Assembly: GCA_011390065.1 (NCBI GenBank)
Contig: JAABTD010000017.1
Location: 1-37,043 of the forward strand
Direction of reading: 5' to 3'
From: Desulfobacteraceae bacterium
GTDB taxonomy: Bacteria > Desulfobacterota > Desulfobacteria > Desulfobacterales > JAABSP01
Length of the DNA stretch: 37,043 nt
Shown here: positions 15,936 through 23,104 of the stretch, in pieces
Numbering within the stretch: the first letter of the stretch is position 1
How the letters are laid out: the number at the start of each line of letters is the position of its first letter
Program-made: the position numbers and the translations under genes
Notes under the pieces: model-generated
Seen by the model: only the letters and a program-made list of their open reading frames with translations
Told to the model about the DNA's origin: nothing
Database searches by the model: none

Positions 15936-16895
15936 ATGAACATTTACACCAGTCTTATCATTTTGGGGTCCGTTGCCGTGGGGCTGTCGGCATATCTGCC
16001 GTTTCAGATCCCCAACAAAAGCGTCTCTTTTATCTCCACCATCTTCTCCTCGATTTTTTCCCTGCTCATTACCTACATCATCACCCGGCGGTATATGGAG
16101 CAGGAGCACGAGGCGTCGATGAAGGCGCTCAAGGACAAATACGAACGAAAAATCCGGCGGCTGAAAAAGGAGCACGATACCACCACCCTGGAAAAAACCA
16201 TCCGGGACGGCACCCAGACCCTCATCAAAAACGCCCTGGACTATTTCAAGCTGGAAAACATCAAAAACGAAATCGGGGCGTCGGCGGCCATCCAGAACCT
16301 CCAGTTGGACAAATACGGTCAGATCATCGAACTCCTGGCCGATTTTTCGCTGATCCTTCCCGATTTCCAGGAAAACCAGCTCATCGTCCAGCGGGAGATC
16401 GATCATCAGATCTCCATCTACGAAACCGATGAAAGACCCTTCGCCATTTTCATGGAACGGATACTGGAAAAATACCAGACCACCGTGGACAAGAAGATCC
16501 GGGAAAAAATCGAGCAGCGCACCATCGAGAGCATGAAAACCTGCCCCCGCTGCGCCGAACGGGTCCTTTTCAAGGCGAAGATCTGCAAACACTGCAACTA
16601 CGAATTCAAGTCGGTTCCCAAAACCCCCACCCATTCCACCGTGGCCATGGACCGGGTCGAAAAAGGGAAATCGCTCTACAACGACGGCCGTTTCGAAGAG
16701 GCCCTGGAGGTCTTCAACAGCGCCATCGAGTTGAAACCCAACTACGCACTGGCCTATTACAACCGGGCGATCGTTTACAACAAGCTCGGGAACAACAAAC
16801 GGGCCGAAGACGATCTGAAAGAGGCGTGCTATCTGGGCAACAAAAAAGCCCAGGAACTGCTCAACCAGCAGCAGAAACGGGCCGTGGCCAACTGA
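15936..16895 (+). CDS. Membrane-anchored coiled-coil protein with zinc ribbon and TPR repeats
   Basis: A 319-residue protein. Two hydrophobic segments at about residues 4-20 and 28-50 form an N-terminal membrane anchor. A highly charged coiled coil follows (EHEASMKALKDKYERKIRRLKKEHD), then a helical middle region. Near residue 205 there is a rubredoxin-like zinc ribbon, CPRCAERVLFKAKICKHC. The C-terminus carries about two TPR repeats (GKSLYNDGRFEEALEVFNSA and ALAYYNRAIVYNKLGN). The ATG at 15936 has GGGAGG nine bases upstream, so I prefer it to an in-frame start 51 bases earlier. I do not recognise a named family. The layout suggests a cytoplasmic-face adaptor that recruits proteins to the membrane. 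A strong terminator follows directly. Confidence 0.75.
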   Translation: MNIYTSLIILGSVAVGLSAYLPFQIPNKSVSFISTIFSSIFSLLITYIITRRYMEQEHEASMKALKDKYERKIRRLKKEHDTTTLEKTIRDGTQTLIKNALDYFKLENIKNEIGASAAIQNLQLDKYGQIIELLADFSLILPDFQENQLIVQREIDHQISIYETDERPFAIFMERILEKYQTTVDKKIREKIEQRTIESMKTCPRCAERVLFKAKICKHCNYEFKSVPKTPTHSTVAMDRVEKGKSLYNDGRFEEALEVFNSAIELKPNYALAYYNRAIVYNKLGNNKRAEDDLKEACYLGNKKAQELLNQQQKRAVAN

Positions 16896-16925
16896 CGACA
16901 CTATTTATCGCGCAACGCCAGCAAA

Positions 16926-16951
16926 GGCCGGGGGGCTCCCCCGGCCTTTTT
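16926..16951 (+). terminator. Strong rho-independent terminator
   Basis: A perfect nine-base-pair GC stem (GGCCGGGGG at 16926-16934 with CCCCCGGCC at 16938-16946) has a three-base loop and is followed by TTTTT. It ends transcription of the zinc-ribbon/TPR gene. AAA just before the stem means it could also work weakly in reverse, for the HD-domain gene whose stop codon lies at 16951-16953. Confidence 0.9.
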
Positions 16952-17508
16952 CAGGTCCATCTTCCTTTCCCCAGCCGCCGGCGAAGCTCCTCGGGCCCGA
17001 AAGGCAATTGCCGGAAGATTTTTCGCTCCAGCTCACGGGTTTCCTCCCAGAGATCCCGCAGCCGCTCCCGGTGCGCCACCTGTTTGCAATAACGATCCCT
17101 GATATAGGCCATCCGGTCGTCCAGGGAGGCGACCCGATCATGGAGCACCCGCTTGTCGGCGTAATTGACAATCTCGGCTTCCGTGAACGGCCCGGCCGGA
17201 TTGAACCGTTCCAGGCAGACGTGCTGCCCCACGATCTCCCCCACCTCGGGATAGCCCCGCTGCAGGAGGAATTCTTCTCCTGTCCGCGCATGGTCTTCCC
17301 GGGTATCGAAACTCCGGGTCTTGGTGATGTCGTGGAGCAGGGCCGAGGCCCGGACCAAGTCCCGGTTGAGGGCGACATGCAATGCAATGAGATGATCGGT
17401 CAGCAACATCGCCACCCGGCACACCAGCCGCGAATGGGAAATGATGTTCTCGAGCATCTCCATTTCCCTGATGAAGCGGCCGCATTCTTCTCTGGTGGGA
17501 ATCTGCAT
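16951..17508 (-). CDS. HD-domain phosphohydrolase-like protein
   Basis: A 185-residue protein with an HD domain, the metal-dependent phosphohydrolase fold. Visible metal-ligand positions are the early His in NIISHSRLV, the His-Asp pair in ASALLHDITKTRSF, His in EDHARTGEEFL and the later Asp in NYADKRVLHDR. This is the set found in small stand-alone HD enzymes acting on nucleotides or phosphorylated metabolites. The HDIG variant here reads HDIT. The substrate is unknown. It is the third gene of a reverse-strand unit after the universal stress gene and the UPF0210 gene (14-base gap). Its stop codon lies in the T-tract of the opposing terminator. Confidence 0.8.
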   Translation of the reverse strand: MQIPTREECGRFIREMEMLENIISHSRLVCRVAMLLTDHLIALHVALNRDLVRASALLHDITKTRSFDTREDHARTGEEFLLQRGYPEVGEIVGQHVCLERFNPAGPFTEAEIVNYADKRVLHDRVASLDDRMAYIRDRYCKQVAHRERLRDLWEETRELERKIFRQLPFGPEELRRRLGKGRWT

Positions 17509-17522
17509 GACGGGCGGGGCCT

Positions 17523-18896
17523 TCAGTTGTTCAAACTGTGAATCGGCGCCGGAATCCGCCCGCCGTGGCGGATAAAGCGGTTGTCGCCGGCGGCGTTGTT
17601 GACCGGCATGATCACCGATTGGCCCAGCAGGCCGCCGAAATAGGCCTTTTCCCCGGCCTTCTTGCCCGGAACCGGGATGAGCCGGGCGGCGGTGGTTTTT
17701 TTGTTGATCACGCCGATGGCCATCTCATCGGCGATGATGGCGGCCAGGGTCTCCTCGGACGTATCGCCGGGAAGGGCCACCATGTCCAGGCCCACGGAAC
17801 AGACGCTGGTGACGGCCTCCAGTTTTTCCAGGGAAAGGTGTCCGGCTTCGGCCGATTCCGAGATGTTCAAGTCCTCGCTCACCGGAATGAAGGCCCCGCT
17901 CAACCCCCCCACATGGGAACTGGCAAACGCCCCGCCCTTTTTCACCGCATCGTTTAACAGGGCCAGCGCGGCGGTGGTGCCCGGCACGCCGATGGCCTTC
18001 AACCCCAGGCTCTGGAAGATTTCCCCCACCGAATCCCCCACATTGGGGGTGGGTGCAAGGGAAAGATCCACCACGCCGAAGGCGATGCCCAGTTGTTCGG
18101 CCACCTCCCGGCCGATCAGCTCGCCCACGCGGGTCACCTTATAGGCGGTTCGCTTGATCAGTTCGGAAATCTGCCCCAAGTCCATATCCGGATGGGCCTC
18201 CAGGGCTCTGTCGATGGCCTTTTTGACCACTCCGGGGCCGGAAACGCCGACGTTGATCACGGCGTCCGCCTCGCCGATGCCCAGATAGGCCCCGGCCATG
18301 AAGGGGATGTCCTGGGGAATGTTGGCAAAGACGCAGAGCTTGGCGCAGCCGATGCCGTCCCGCTGGGCCGTAAGGGCGGCCGCCCGCTTGATGGTCCTGC
18401 CCATGAGGCTCACGGCGTCCATGTTGATGCCGGCTCTGGAGGAGGCCACGTTGATCGAAGCGCAAACCCGCTCTGTCCGGGCCATGGCATCGGGAATCGC
18501 TTCGATGAGGGCCCGATCGCCCCGGGCCATGCCCTTTTCCACAAGGGCCGAAAATCCGCCAATAAAATCGACGTTCACCGAGCCGGCGGCCGCATCCATG
18601 GTTTCAGCTACTGCGACCAGGTCCTCGGAAGCGTGAGCCGCGCCGAAGGCCGCGACCGGGCTGACGGCGATCCGCTTGTTCACCACGGGAATGCCGTATT
18701 TGTCGCCCACCTCGTTGCAGACCGTCACCAGATGGCCGGCAACGGCGGCGATCCGGTTCCGGACGTTCTCCCTGAGCCGTTCCGGTTCATGGCTGGCACA
18801 GTCGAACAGGTTAATGCCGAGGGTAACGGTGCGCACATCCAGATGCTCGTTCTGAAGCATTTCGAGGGTGGACAGAATCTCTCTTTGGGTCAACAT
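17523..18896 (-). CDS. UPF0210 / PFL-like family protein (DUF711)
   Basis: A 457-residue protein of the conserved UPF0210 family, often named PFL family because of distant likeness to pyruvate formate-lyase. Its reaction is unknown. Recognisable segments are TVTLGINLFDCASHE near the N-terminus, NVDFIGGFSALVEKG, SSRAGINMDAV, VINVGVSGPGVVKKAI, DLSLAPTPNVGDSVGEI and the C-terminal GGRIPAPIHSLNN. No glycyl-radical motif is evident. In many bacteria this gene stands next to a UPF0237 ACT-domain gene. Here an ACT gene lies 1.6 kb away on the same strand, and a universal stress gene is directly upstream (13-base gap). A joint amino-acid- or metabolite-sensing role with the ACT protein is an inference from that recurrent pairing. 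Confidence 0.9.
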   Translation of the reverse strand: MLTQREILSTLEMLQNEHLDVRTVTLGINLFDCASHEPERLRENVRNRIAAVAGHLVTVCNEVGDKYGIPVVNKRIAVSPVAAFGAAHASEDLVAVAETMDAAAGSVNVDFIGGFSALVEKGMARGDRALIEAIPDAMARTERVCASINVASSRAGINMDAVSLMGRTIKRAAALTAQRDGIGCAKLCVFANIPQDIPFMAGAYLGIGEADAVINVGVSGPGVVKKAIDRALEAHPDMDLGQISELIKRTAYKVTRVGELIGREVAEQLGIAFGVVDLSLAPTPNVGDSVGEIFQSLGLKAIGVPGTTAALALLNDAVKKGGAFASSHVGGLSGAFIPVSEDLNISESAEAGHLSLEKLEAVTSVCSVGLDMVALPGDTSEETLAAIIADEMAIGVINKKTTAARLIPVPGKKAGEKAYFGGLLGQSVIMPVNNAAGDNRFIRHGGRIPAPIHSLNN

Positions 18897-18909
18897 GAGG
18901 CGTTTTCTT

Positions 18910-19839
18910 TCAGGATATCAGCCATAAGGCGCGGTTTGACAGTTTGTTGATGAGGTAGTTGGAGACGCTGCCCATGAAAAAGGCTTTATTGATGCCCCGG
19001 CGGCCGAAGACCACCGTGCCGTAGTCGCCGCGTTCGGCTTCCGCCTGGAGGGCCTTGCCCACGCTCAGGTTTCCGGGCAGCTCCCGGATCTCGATCCGAT
19101 CCTTTTCGATGCCGGCGGCTTTGAATTTGGCGTAGGCGTGGACCATGAAGTTTTCCACGCACCGCTTGTCGCCCTGGATAATAACGTCTTCCAATTCTTG
19201 GGCGTCTTCACCGAAATCGATTTCGCAGTAGTCCTTGAGTTTGGGCGCCGCATGAACCAGGGTGAAGCTGACGTCGGGGGATCGGGAGAACAGGAAACTG
19301 AGGTGATCCACCGCCCTGAGGGCGCTTTCCGAGCCGTCCACGGCCGCCATGACGCGATCGTTTTCCACCAGACCGTCCACCATCCAGACCGGGATGACCC
19401 TGGAATGTTCCAGAAGGTTGGTGGTGACGCTTCCGGAGAACATCTCCTGGAGCTTGGAGACGCCCCGCCGGCCCACCACAATGGCGTCGTATCGTCCTTT
19501 TTCCGCCTCCTCAAGGATATCCCTCGCCAGGCCCAGTTTTTTGGGTCGGGTCTTGGTCTCGATGCGCGACCCATCGATGCCCCGTTCCTCCAACAGGGTC
19601 TTGTACGCCTCTAAAGTCGACAGGGCCTTTTCCGCGTTTTTCCGCTTCATCTTCTCCAGTGCGGCCTGGGCCCGGACATCCTTTTTGGCCTCGTCGGTGA
19701 GAAAAAGCGAAATGGCGGGCTGGACAGAGAAAAGGGTCAGTTTGAGGTCAACAATTTTCCCGGCCATGCGGGCTGCGTATTCCACAGCATGCTTGGAATA
19801 AAGCGAATCATCCAGAGCCAGCAGGATCTGTTTTTCCAT
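18910..19839 (-). CDS. Tandem universal stress protein (two Usp domains)
   Basis: A 309-residue cytoplasmic protein made of two Usp folds. The first (residues about 1-150) carries a complete ATP-binding signature G-x2-G-x9-G-S, seen as GRRGVSKLQEMFSGS. The second (about 160-309) has GRRGINKAFFMGS, with only seven residues between the glycine pairs, so nucleotide binding there is uncertain. Proteins of this kind modulate survival under energy or redox stress; the partners are unknown. The ATG has AAGGAA seven bases upstream. It is the first gene of a unit with the UPF0210 and HD-domain genes and is divergent from the PsiE-like gene. Confidence 0.92.
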   Translation of the reverse strand: MEKQILLALDDSLYSKHAVEYAARMAGKIVDLKLTLFSVQPAISLFLTDEAKKDVRAQAALEKMKRKNAEKALSTLEAYKTLLEERGIDGSRIETKTRPKKLGLARDILEEAEKGRYDAIVVGRRGVSKLQEMFSGSVTTNLLEHSRVIPVWMVDGLVENDRVMAAVDGSESALRAVDHLSFLFSRSPDVSFTLVHAAPKLKDYCEIDFGEDAQELEDVIIQGDKRCVENFMVHAYAKFKAAGIEKDRIEIRELPGNLSVGKALQAEAERGDYGTVVFGRRGINKAFFMGSVSNYLINKLSNRALWLIS

Positions 19840-19902
19840 GGCGGTTCCTTATATTTAGGGTTGCGGGTTGGGTCGCGTCGCGGAAAGGCCGGGCTATCGC
19901 CC

Positions 19903-19931
19903 TTGAAATCCACGATCATCTCCAGTATCCT
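19903..19931 (+). promoter_or_regulatory. Candidate promoter for the PsiE-like gene
   Basis: TTGAAA at 19903-19908 (5 of 6) and TATCCT at 19926-19931 (4 of 6) are separated by 17 bases, about 50 bases before the PsiE-like start. The region is the only gap between the divergent stress-protein and PsiE-like genes, so promoters are expected here. Confidence 0.4.
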
Positions 19932-19979
19932 ATTATTTTAAACAAGACGCAATGCTTTCGACGAAAGACAACGGACCTT

Positions 19980-20474
19980 ATGACCGACGAACTCAACGAA
20001 AAAGACCTCCGCGCCGAAAAAACCGGCCTCGCATCCGAGTGCCGGGTGCGGACCGAAGACCCCCTGATCTGTTTTCTCCACAAGGTGATCCGGTTCGCCG
20101 TGCGCATCATGGCGGTGCTCATGGTGCTGATCATCCTCTGGGGCATCGGGGACATCGTCTGGGTGCTCTATCAGCGCCTCCAGGTGGAACCCTATTTCCT
20201 CCTCAACATCAGCGACATCTTCACCACCTTCGGCGCCTTCATGGCGGTGCTCATCGCCATTGAAATCTTCCAGAACATCACCCTCTATCTCCGGGACGAC
20301 ATCATTCACGTCAACATCGTCCTGGCCACGGCGCTGATGGCCATCGCCCGGAAGGTGATCGTCTTCGATTTCAACGCCGTCGGCCCCGAATACATCTGGG
20401 CCAGCGCCGCCGTCATCCTGGCCCTGGGAGTGACGTATTGGCTGGTGGTCCGGAATGGAGCGGGGAATCATTAG
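19980..20474 (+). CDS. PsiE-like (phosphate-starvation-inducible E family) membrane protein
   Basis: A 164-residue inner-membrane protein with a charged cytoplasmic N-terminus of about 40 residues and four hydrophobic segments at roughly 44-66, 78-98, 112-130 and 138-158. The segment IFTTFGAFMAVLIAIEIFQNI, with the following charged loop LRDDIIH and VLATALMAIARKVIVFD, matches the PsiE family, whose biochemical function is unknown despite its name. It stands alone between a divergent stress-protein gene and a convergent ACT gene. I assign the family, not phosphate control; no Pho box was seen. Confidence 0.8.
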   Translation: MTDELNEKDLRAEKTGLASECRVRTEDPLICFLHKVIRFAVRIMAVLMVLIILWGIGDIVWVLYQRLQVEPYFLLNISDIFTTFGAFMAVLIAIEIFQNITLYLRDDIIHVNIVLATALMAIARKVIVFDFNAVGPEYIWASAAVILALGVTYWLVVRNGAGNH

Positions 20475-20506
20475 CGCCGACAGCGTTCGGCAATCCGGCG
20501 CAAAAC

Positions 20507-21061
20507 TCAGATCCGATTAATGGCCTCGAAAATGTTCCGATGTTGAATGGCGATGTCCAGATCCAGTTCGGCGGCCGTTTTCCGCAGGTCTGTCTGAAGG
20601 GCCTGCCGATCCACGCCCCGGGGGATATCGACTTCGTAGATCATGACGTTCCGGTCCGGGTCATCGCCCCCCTTGAAAACCGCCTGGAGGTTCGTCACGT
20701 TCACCCCGTAGGCGGCGATGACCTCGGTGACCCGCGCCACCAGCCCTTTACGGTCGGGACCTCGGGTGGAGATGACAAACGGCTCGGCGTCCTCGAACAC
20801 CGGATTCGCTTCGGCCGCCGACAGATCCCGGACATGGGCAAACATGCCCAGATGAGCGATGGCGTCGACCAGGCTCATCTCCAGCTCGTCTGCAGCGGCG
20901 TCCGCCGGGATGGAGGCGATGAAAATTCCCGAAAACTGCGCCTGGAGGATGGTCTGGCTCACGTTCTCCACATTGCACCCTCTATCGAATAGAAACCGGG
21001 TGACAGTGGCGATAATGCCGGGACGGTCCCGCCCCACCACCGAGATGATGACCTTTTTCAT
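20507..21061 (-). CDS. UPF0237-type protein with two ACT domains
   Basis: A 184-residue protein with two ACT domains, small regulatory folds that bind amino acids or similar ligands. The first begins KKVIISVVGRDRPGIIATV (residues 2-20). The second begins near VISTRGPDRKGLVARVTEVI. No enzyme domain is attached. The start at 21061 is chosen because it overlaps the upstream stop as ATGA and has GGGAGG nine bases before it. In other bacteria UPF0237 genes sit beside UPF0210 genes. Here the ACT gene is instead coupled to an FMN-dependent dehydrogenase, and its UPF0210 partner lies 1.6 kb away on the same strand. It may sense a ligand for either neighbour; that is inference. Confidence 0.88.
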   Translation of the reverse strand: MKKVIISVVGRDRPGIIATVTRFLFDRGCNVENVSQTILQAQFSGIFIASIPADAAADELEMSLVDAIAHLGMFAHVRDLSAAEANPVFEDAEPFVISTRGPDRKGLVARVTEVIAAYGVNVTNLQAVFKGGDDPDRNVMIYEVDIPRGVDRQALQTDLRKTAAELDLDIAIQHRNIFEAINRI

Positions 21062-22095
21062 CGATCGGCGCCCTCCCATGCCGCCGGATCATACAGGATC
21101 CCGGGGCCCACGGAGGCGACATCCGGGCATCCGGTCAGAATCATGGCCTGAACCAGTTCCGAAGCGATCCTTTCCAGATAGGTTCTGACCCCTTCGCGGA
21201 GCCCGCCCACCGCCGCCACGGAAAAGGGCCGCCCGATCATGACGGCGTCGGCCCCCATGGCCAGCATCTTGAGGACATCGCCGCCGGTTCGCACCCCGCC
21301 GTCGGCCAGGATGGCGATCTGCCCCTTGACCGCGCCGGCCACAGCCGGCAGCACATCCGCCACGCCGGGGGTCCCGTCCAGGACCCGACCGCCGTGGTTG
21401 GACACCACGATGCCCGCCGCCCCCACATCCACCGCCAGTCGGGCTTCATCCGGGGTCATGATCCCTTTGAGAATGCACTTCAACGGGGTGTTTTCAATGA
21501 TCTCCCGAAGGCGTTCCGGCGGTTTTGGGGAGACCGGGCGGCCCATGAGGCGCAAGGTGATGAGGCCCGCGGCGTCGATGTCGATGCCCACGGCCTCGGC
21601 CCCCGAGGCCTCGGCCTTTTCCAGTTTCTGATAGAGTTCGGGCGTCTCCCAGGGTTTGATGAAAGGAATGCCGGCGCCGTTTTGCTTCCGGATGGCCGCG
21701 AAGGCCGTCTCGTGGATGAAATCCGGGGCCCCGTCCCCGGTGCAGCCGAGGGTCCCCTGCTCCCGGCACCCTCCCAGGACGGCGTCGATGTAGTCTTCCT
21801 CGGAGATCTCTCCGCCCATATTGAAGGAGACGCCCCCGATGGGGGCGGCCAGCACCGGCAACGCCAGATCCTTGCCGAAAAGATGGATTCGGGTATCCGG
21901 CGTCGCCGCATCATGGATCAGCCGCATGTTGAGCTTTCTGGCCGAAAGCGCTGCGACATTGGCCATGAAAGAGGATCCGGTTCCCAGCCCGCCCATGCCC
22001 GGCACCTCCCCGGCGCAGGCTTTTCCGTCGCAGACCGGGCAAACCCGGCAATATCCTTTCATCCGTTCCCTGGCGATCTTCCGTATCTCTTTCAT
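21058..22095 (-). CDS. FMN-dependent alpha-hydroxy-acid dehydrogenase with N-terminal cysteine cluster
   Basis: A 345-residue TIM-barrel flavoprotein of the lactate/glycolate oxidase superfamily. The catalytic His-Gly-Gly-Arg motif is in VVSNHGGRVLDGTPG, and the FMN phosphate site is in ILADGGVRTGGDVLKMLAMG. The substrate is probably a 2-hydroxy acid such as lactate. Unusual for the family, the N-terminus has C16-x2-C19-x2-C22-x4-C27 (YCRVCPVCDGKAC), which could bind zinc or an iron-sulfur cluster and pass electrons to something other than oxygen, fitting an anaerobe. It overlaps the ACT-protein start by four bases, so the two are translationally coupled. A candidate promoter lies at 22147-22174. 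Confidence 0.85.
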   Translation of the reverse strand: MKEIRKIARERMKGYCRVCPVCDGKACAGEVPGMGGLGTGSSFMANVAALSARKLNMRLIHDAATPDTRIHLFGKDLALPVLAAPIGGVSFNMGGEISEEDYIDAVLGGCREQGTLGCTGDGAPDFIHETAFAAIRKQNGAGIPFIKPWETPELYQKLEKAEASGAEAVGIDIDAAGLITLRLMGRPVSPKPPERLREIIENTPLKCILKGIMTPDEARLAVDVGAAGIVVSNHGGRVLDGTPGVADVLPAVAGAVKGQIAILADGGVRTGGDVLKMLAMGADAVMIGRPFSVAAVGGLREGVRTYLERIASELVQAMILTGCPDVASVGPGILYDPAAWEGADR

Positions 22096-22146
22096 TACAG
22101 CACCTTGTTCTTTCTTTTTCCGCCTTGAATCTTTCCGCAGGCTTGT

Positions 22147-22174
22147 GATATAGTTTTTAATTTAGTTCTTTCAA
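22147..22174 (-). promoter_or_regulatory. Candidate promoter for the dehydrogenase-ACT unit
   Basis: On the minus strand TTGAAA (complement of 22169-22174, 5 of 6) and TATATC (complement of 22147-22152, 4 of 6) are 16 bases apart, about 50 bases before the dehydrogenase start. The stretch is strikingly AT-rich compared with the genes. Confidence 0.4.
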
Positions 22175-22176
22175 GA

Positions 22177-22210
22177 TTCGAATTGAACCTTCGAACCTTT
22201 CTTTTATCGA
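22177..22210 (+). promoter_or_regulatory. Paired TTCGAA sites and weak promoter before the membrane-protein operon
   Basis: Two copies of the palindrome TTCGAA (22177-22182 and 22190-22195), 13 bases centre to centre, flank a possible -35 TTGAAC (22183-22188). TATCGA at 22205-22210 could serve as a -10 box after 16 bases. The arrangement looks like an operator over a weak promoter for the forward operon, but no known regulator site is recognised. Confidence 0.3.
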
Positions 22211-22241
22211 AAAAAGGATATGAAATCAAAGGGAAATACAT

Positions 22242-23084
22242 ATGGCAAATAAAAACATCGCTGAGCTGATCCGCGAGAACAAGACCGCCTTTATCGTCAT
22301 TGCCGTGGTGCTCTTCCTGCTCGAACTGGAGATATTTGCCGTGGCCGTGATGAAATCGGGCCGCAAATCCTGGCTCCAGGTGCTGGACCAAAAGGGCAAT
22401 GTCATCCATGAGACCGACGGCAGGAGCCTCAGCGATTTCAACAAGTATTATTTCGAAAAGACCTTCGGACCTTTTGAAAATTATGAAGTCCGCCTCCAGC
22501 GGGAGGACGAACCCTTCCCCTTCCGGGCCTGGTTCGTGGCCGCCGTCGGAATCCCATTAGGGATCATCCTGCTGTTCGCCTTTACGGTCAGAGCCTACAT
22601 CGCCCTCTTCTACGGAGACGAGCAGGAGGGCCCCGGCGGCAAACGGGAATGGGACGCCGCCTCCGACGCCAACAGTCTGGAAAGGGTGGTGTCGGCGGTC
22701 TCCGGATTCAACATCTTCACCATCGGCTTTCTCCTCCTGATAGGGGTGCTCGCCTACTGGGTGGTGCCCAATCTGGTCACCTATATGGGCCAGTTGGGAA
22801 TCGAGACCCTGAGCCGGTACAAATGGGTCTTTATCACCGCAGTGGCGGTGGCCCTGACCATTTTCATCTGGATGATCTATCTGCGGTTTCTGCTGGCCAA
22901 AAAGGCCATCGACAAGCAGGCCGAGATGAACCAGTACCGGGTCAAGCTCGAATACGACTACAAACAGCAACTCGCCCTGGAACATCGCGAAGGGGCCGAC
23001 GAACCCCGCCCCATGGTCGGCTGGGATCAGGACGAGGTCGTCGATGCCGACGGAGAGATAAAGGAGCCGGGGAAAACGGGCTGA
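22242..23084 (+). CDS. Four-helix inner-membrane protein, unknown function
   Basis: A 280-residue protein with four hydrophobic segments at about residues 14-36, 97-122, 153-178 and 192-217. The first two flank a charged, probably periplasmic domain of about 60 residues (LQVLDQKGNVIHETDGRSL). The C-terminal 60 residues after the last segment are a charged, coiled-coil-like cytoplasmic tail (KKAIDKQAEMNQYRVKLEYD) ending in an acidic stretch. AAAGGGA serves as ribosome site. I recognise no family. It is the first gene of a three-gene unit, 20 bases before the DHH-CBS gene, so a role in sensing or anchoring for the downstream phosphoesterase is possible but unproven. Confidence 0.75.
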   Translation: MANKNIAELIRENKTAFIVIAVVLFLLELEIFAVAVMKSGRKSWLQVLDQKGNVIHETDGRSLSDFNKYYFEKTFGPFENYEVRLQREDEPFPFRAWFVAAVGIPLGIILLFAFTVRAYIALFYGDEQEGPGGKREWDAASDANSLERVVSAVSGFNIFTIGFLLLIGVLAYWVVPNLVTYMGQLGIETLSRYKWVFITAVAVALTIFIWMIYLRFLLAKKAIDKQAEMNQYRVKLEYDYKQQLALEHREGADEPRPMVGWDQDEVVDADGEIKEPGKTG

Positions 23085-23104
23085 CCGACCCCGTTTCAAA
23101 GACC

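Noticed and set aside
20475-20505. GCGCCG/CGGCGC inverted repeat between the convergent PsiE-like and ACT genes
   Set aside because: The loop is long and no T-tract follows on either strand, so termination is not supported.
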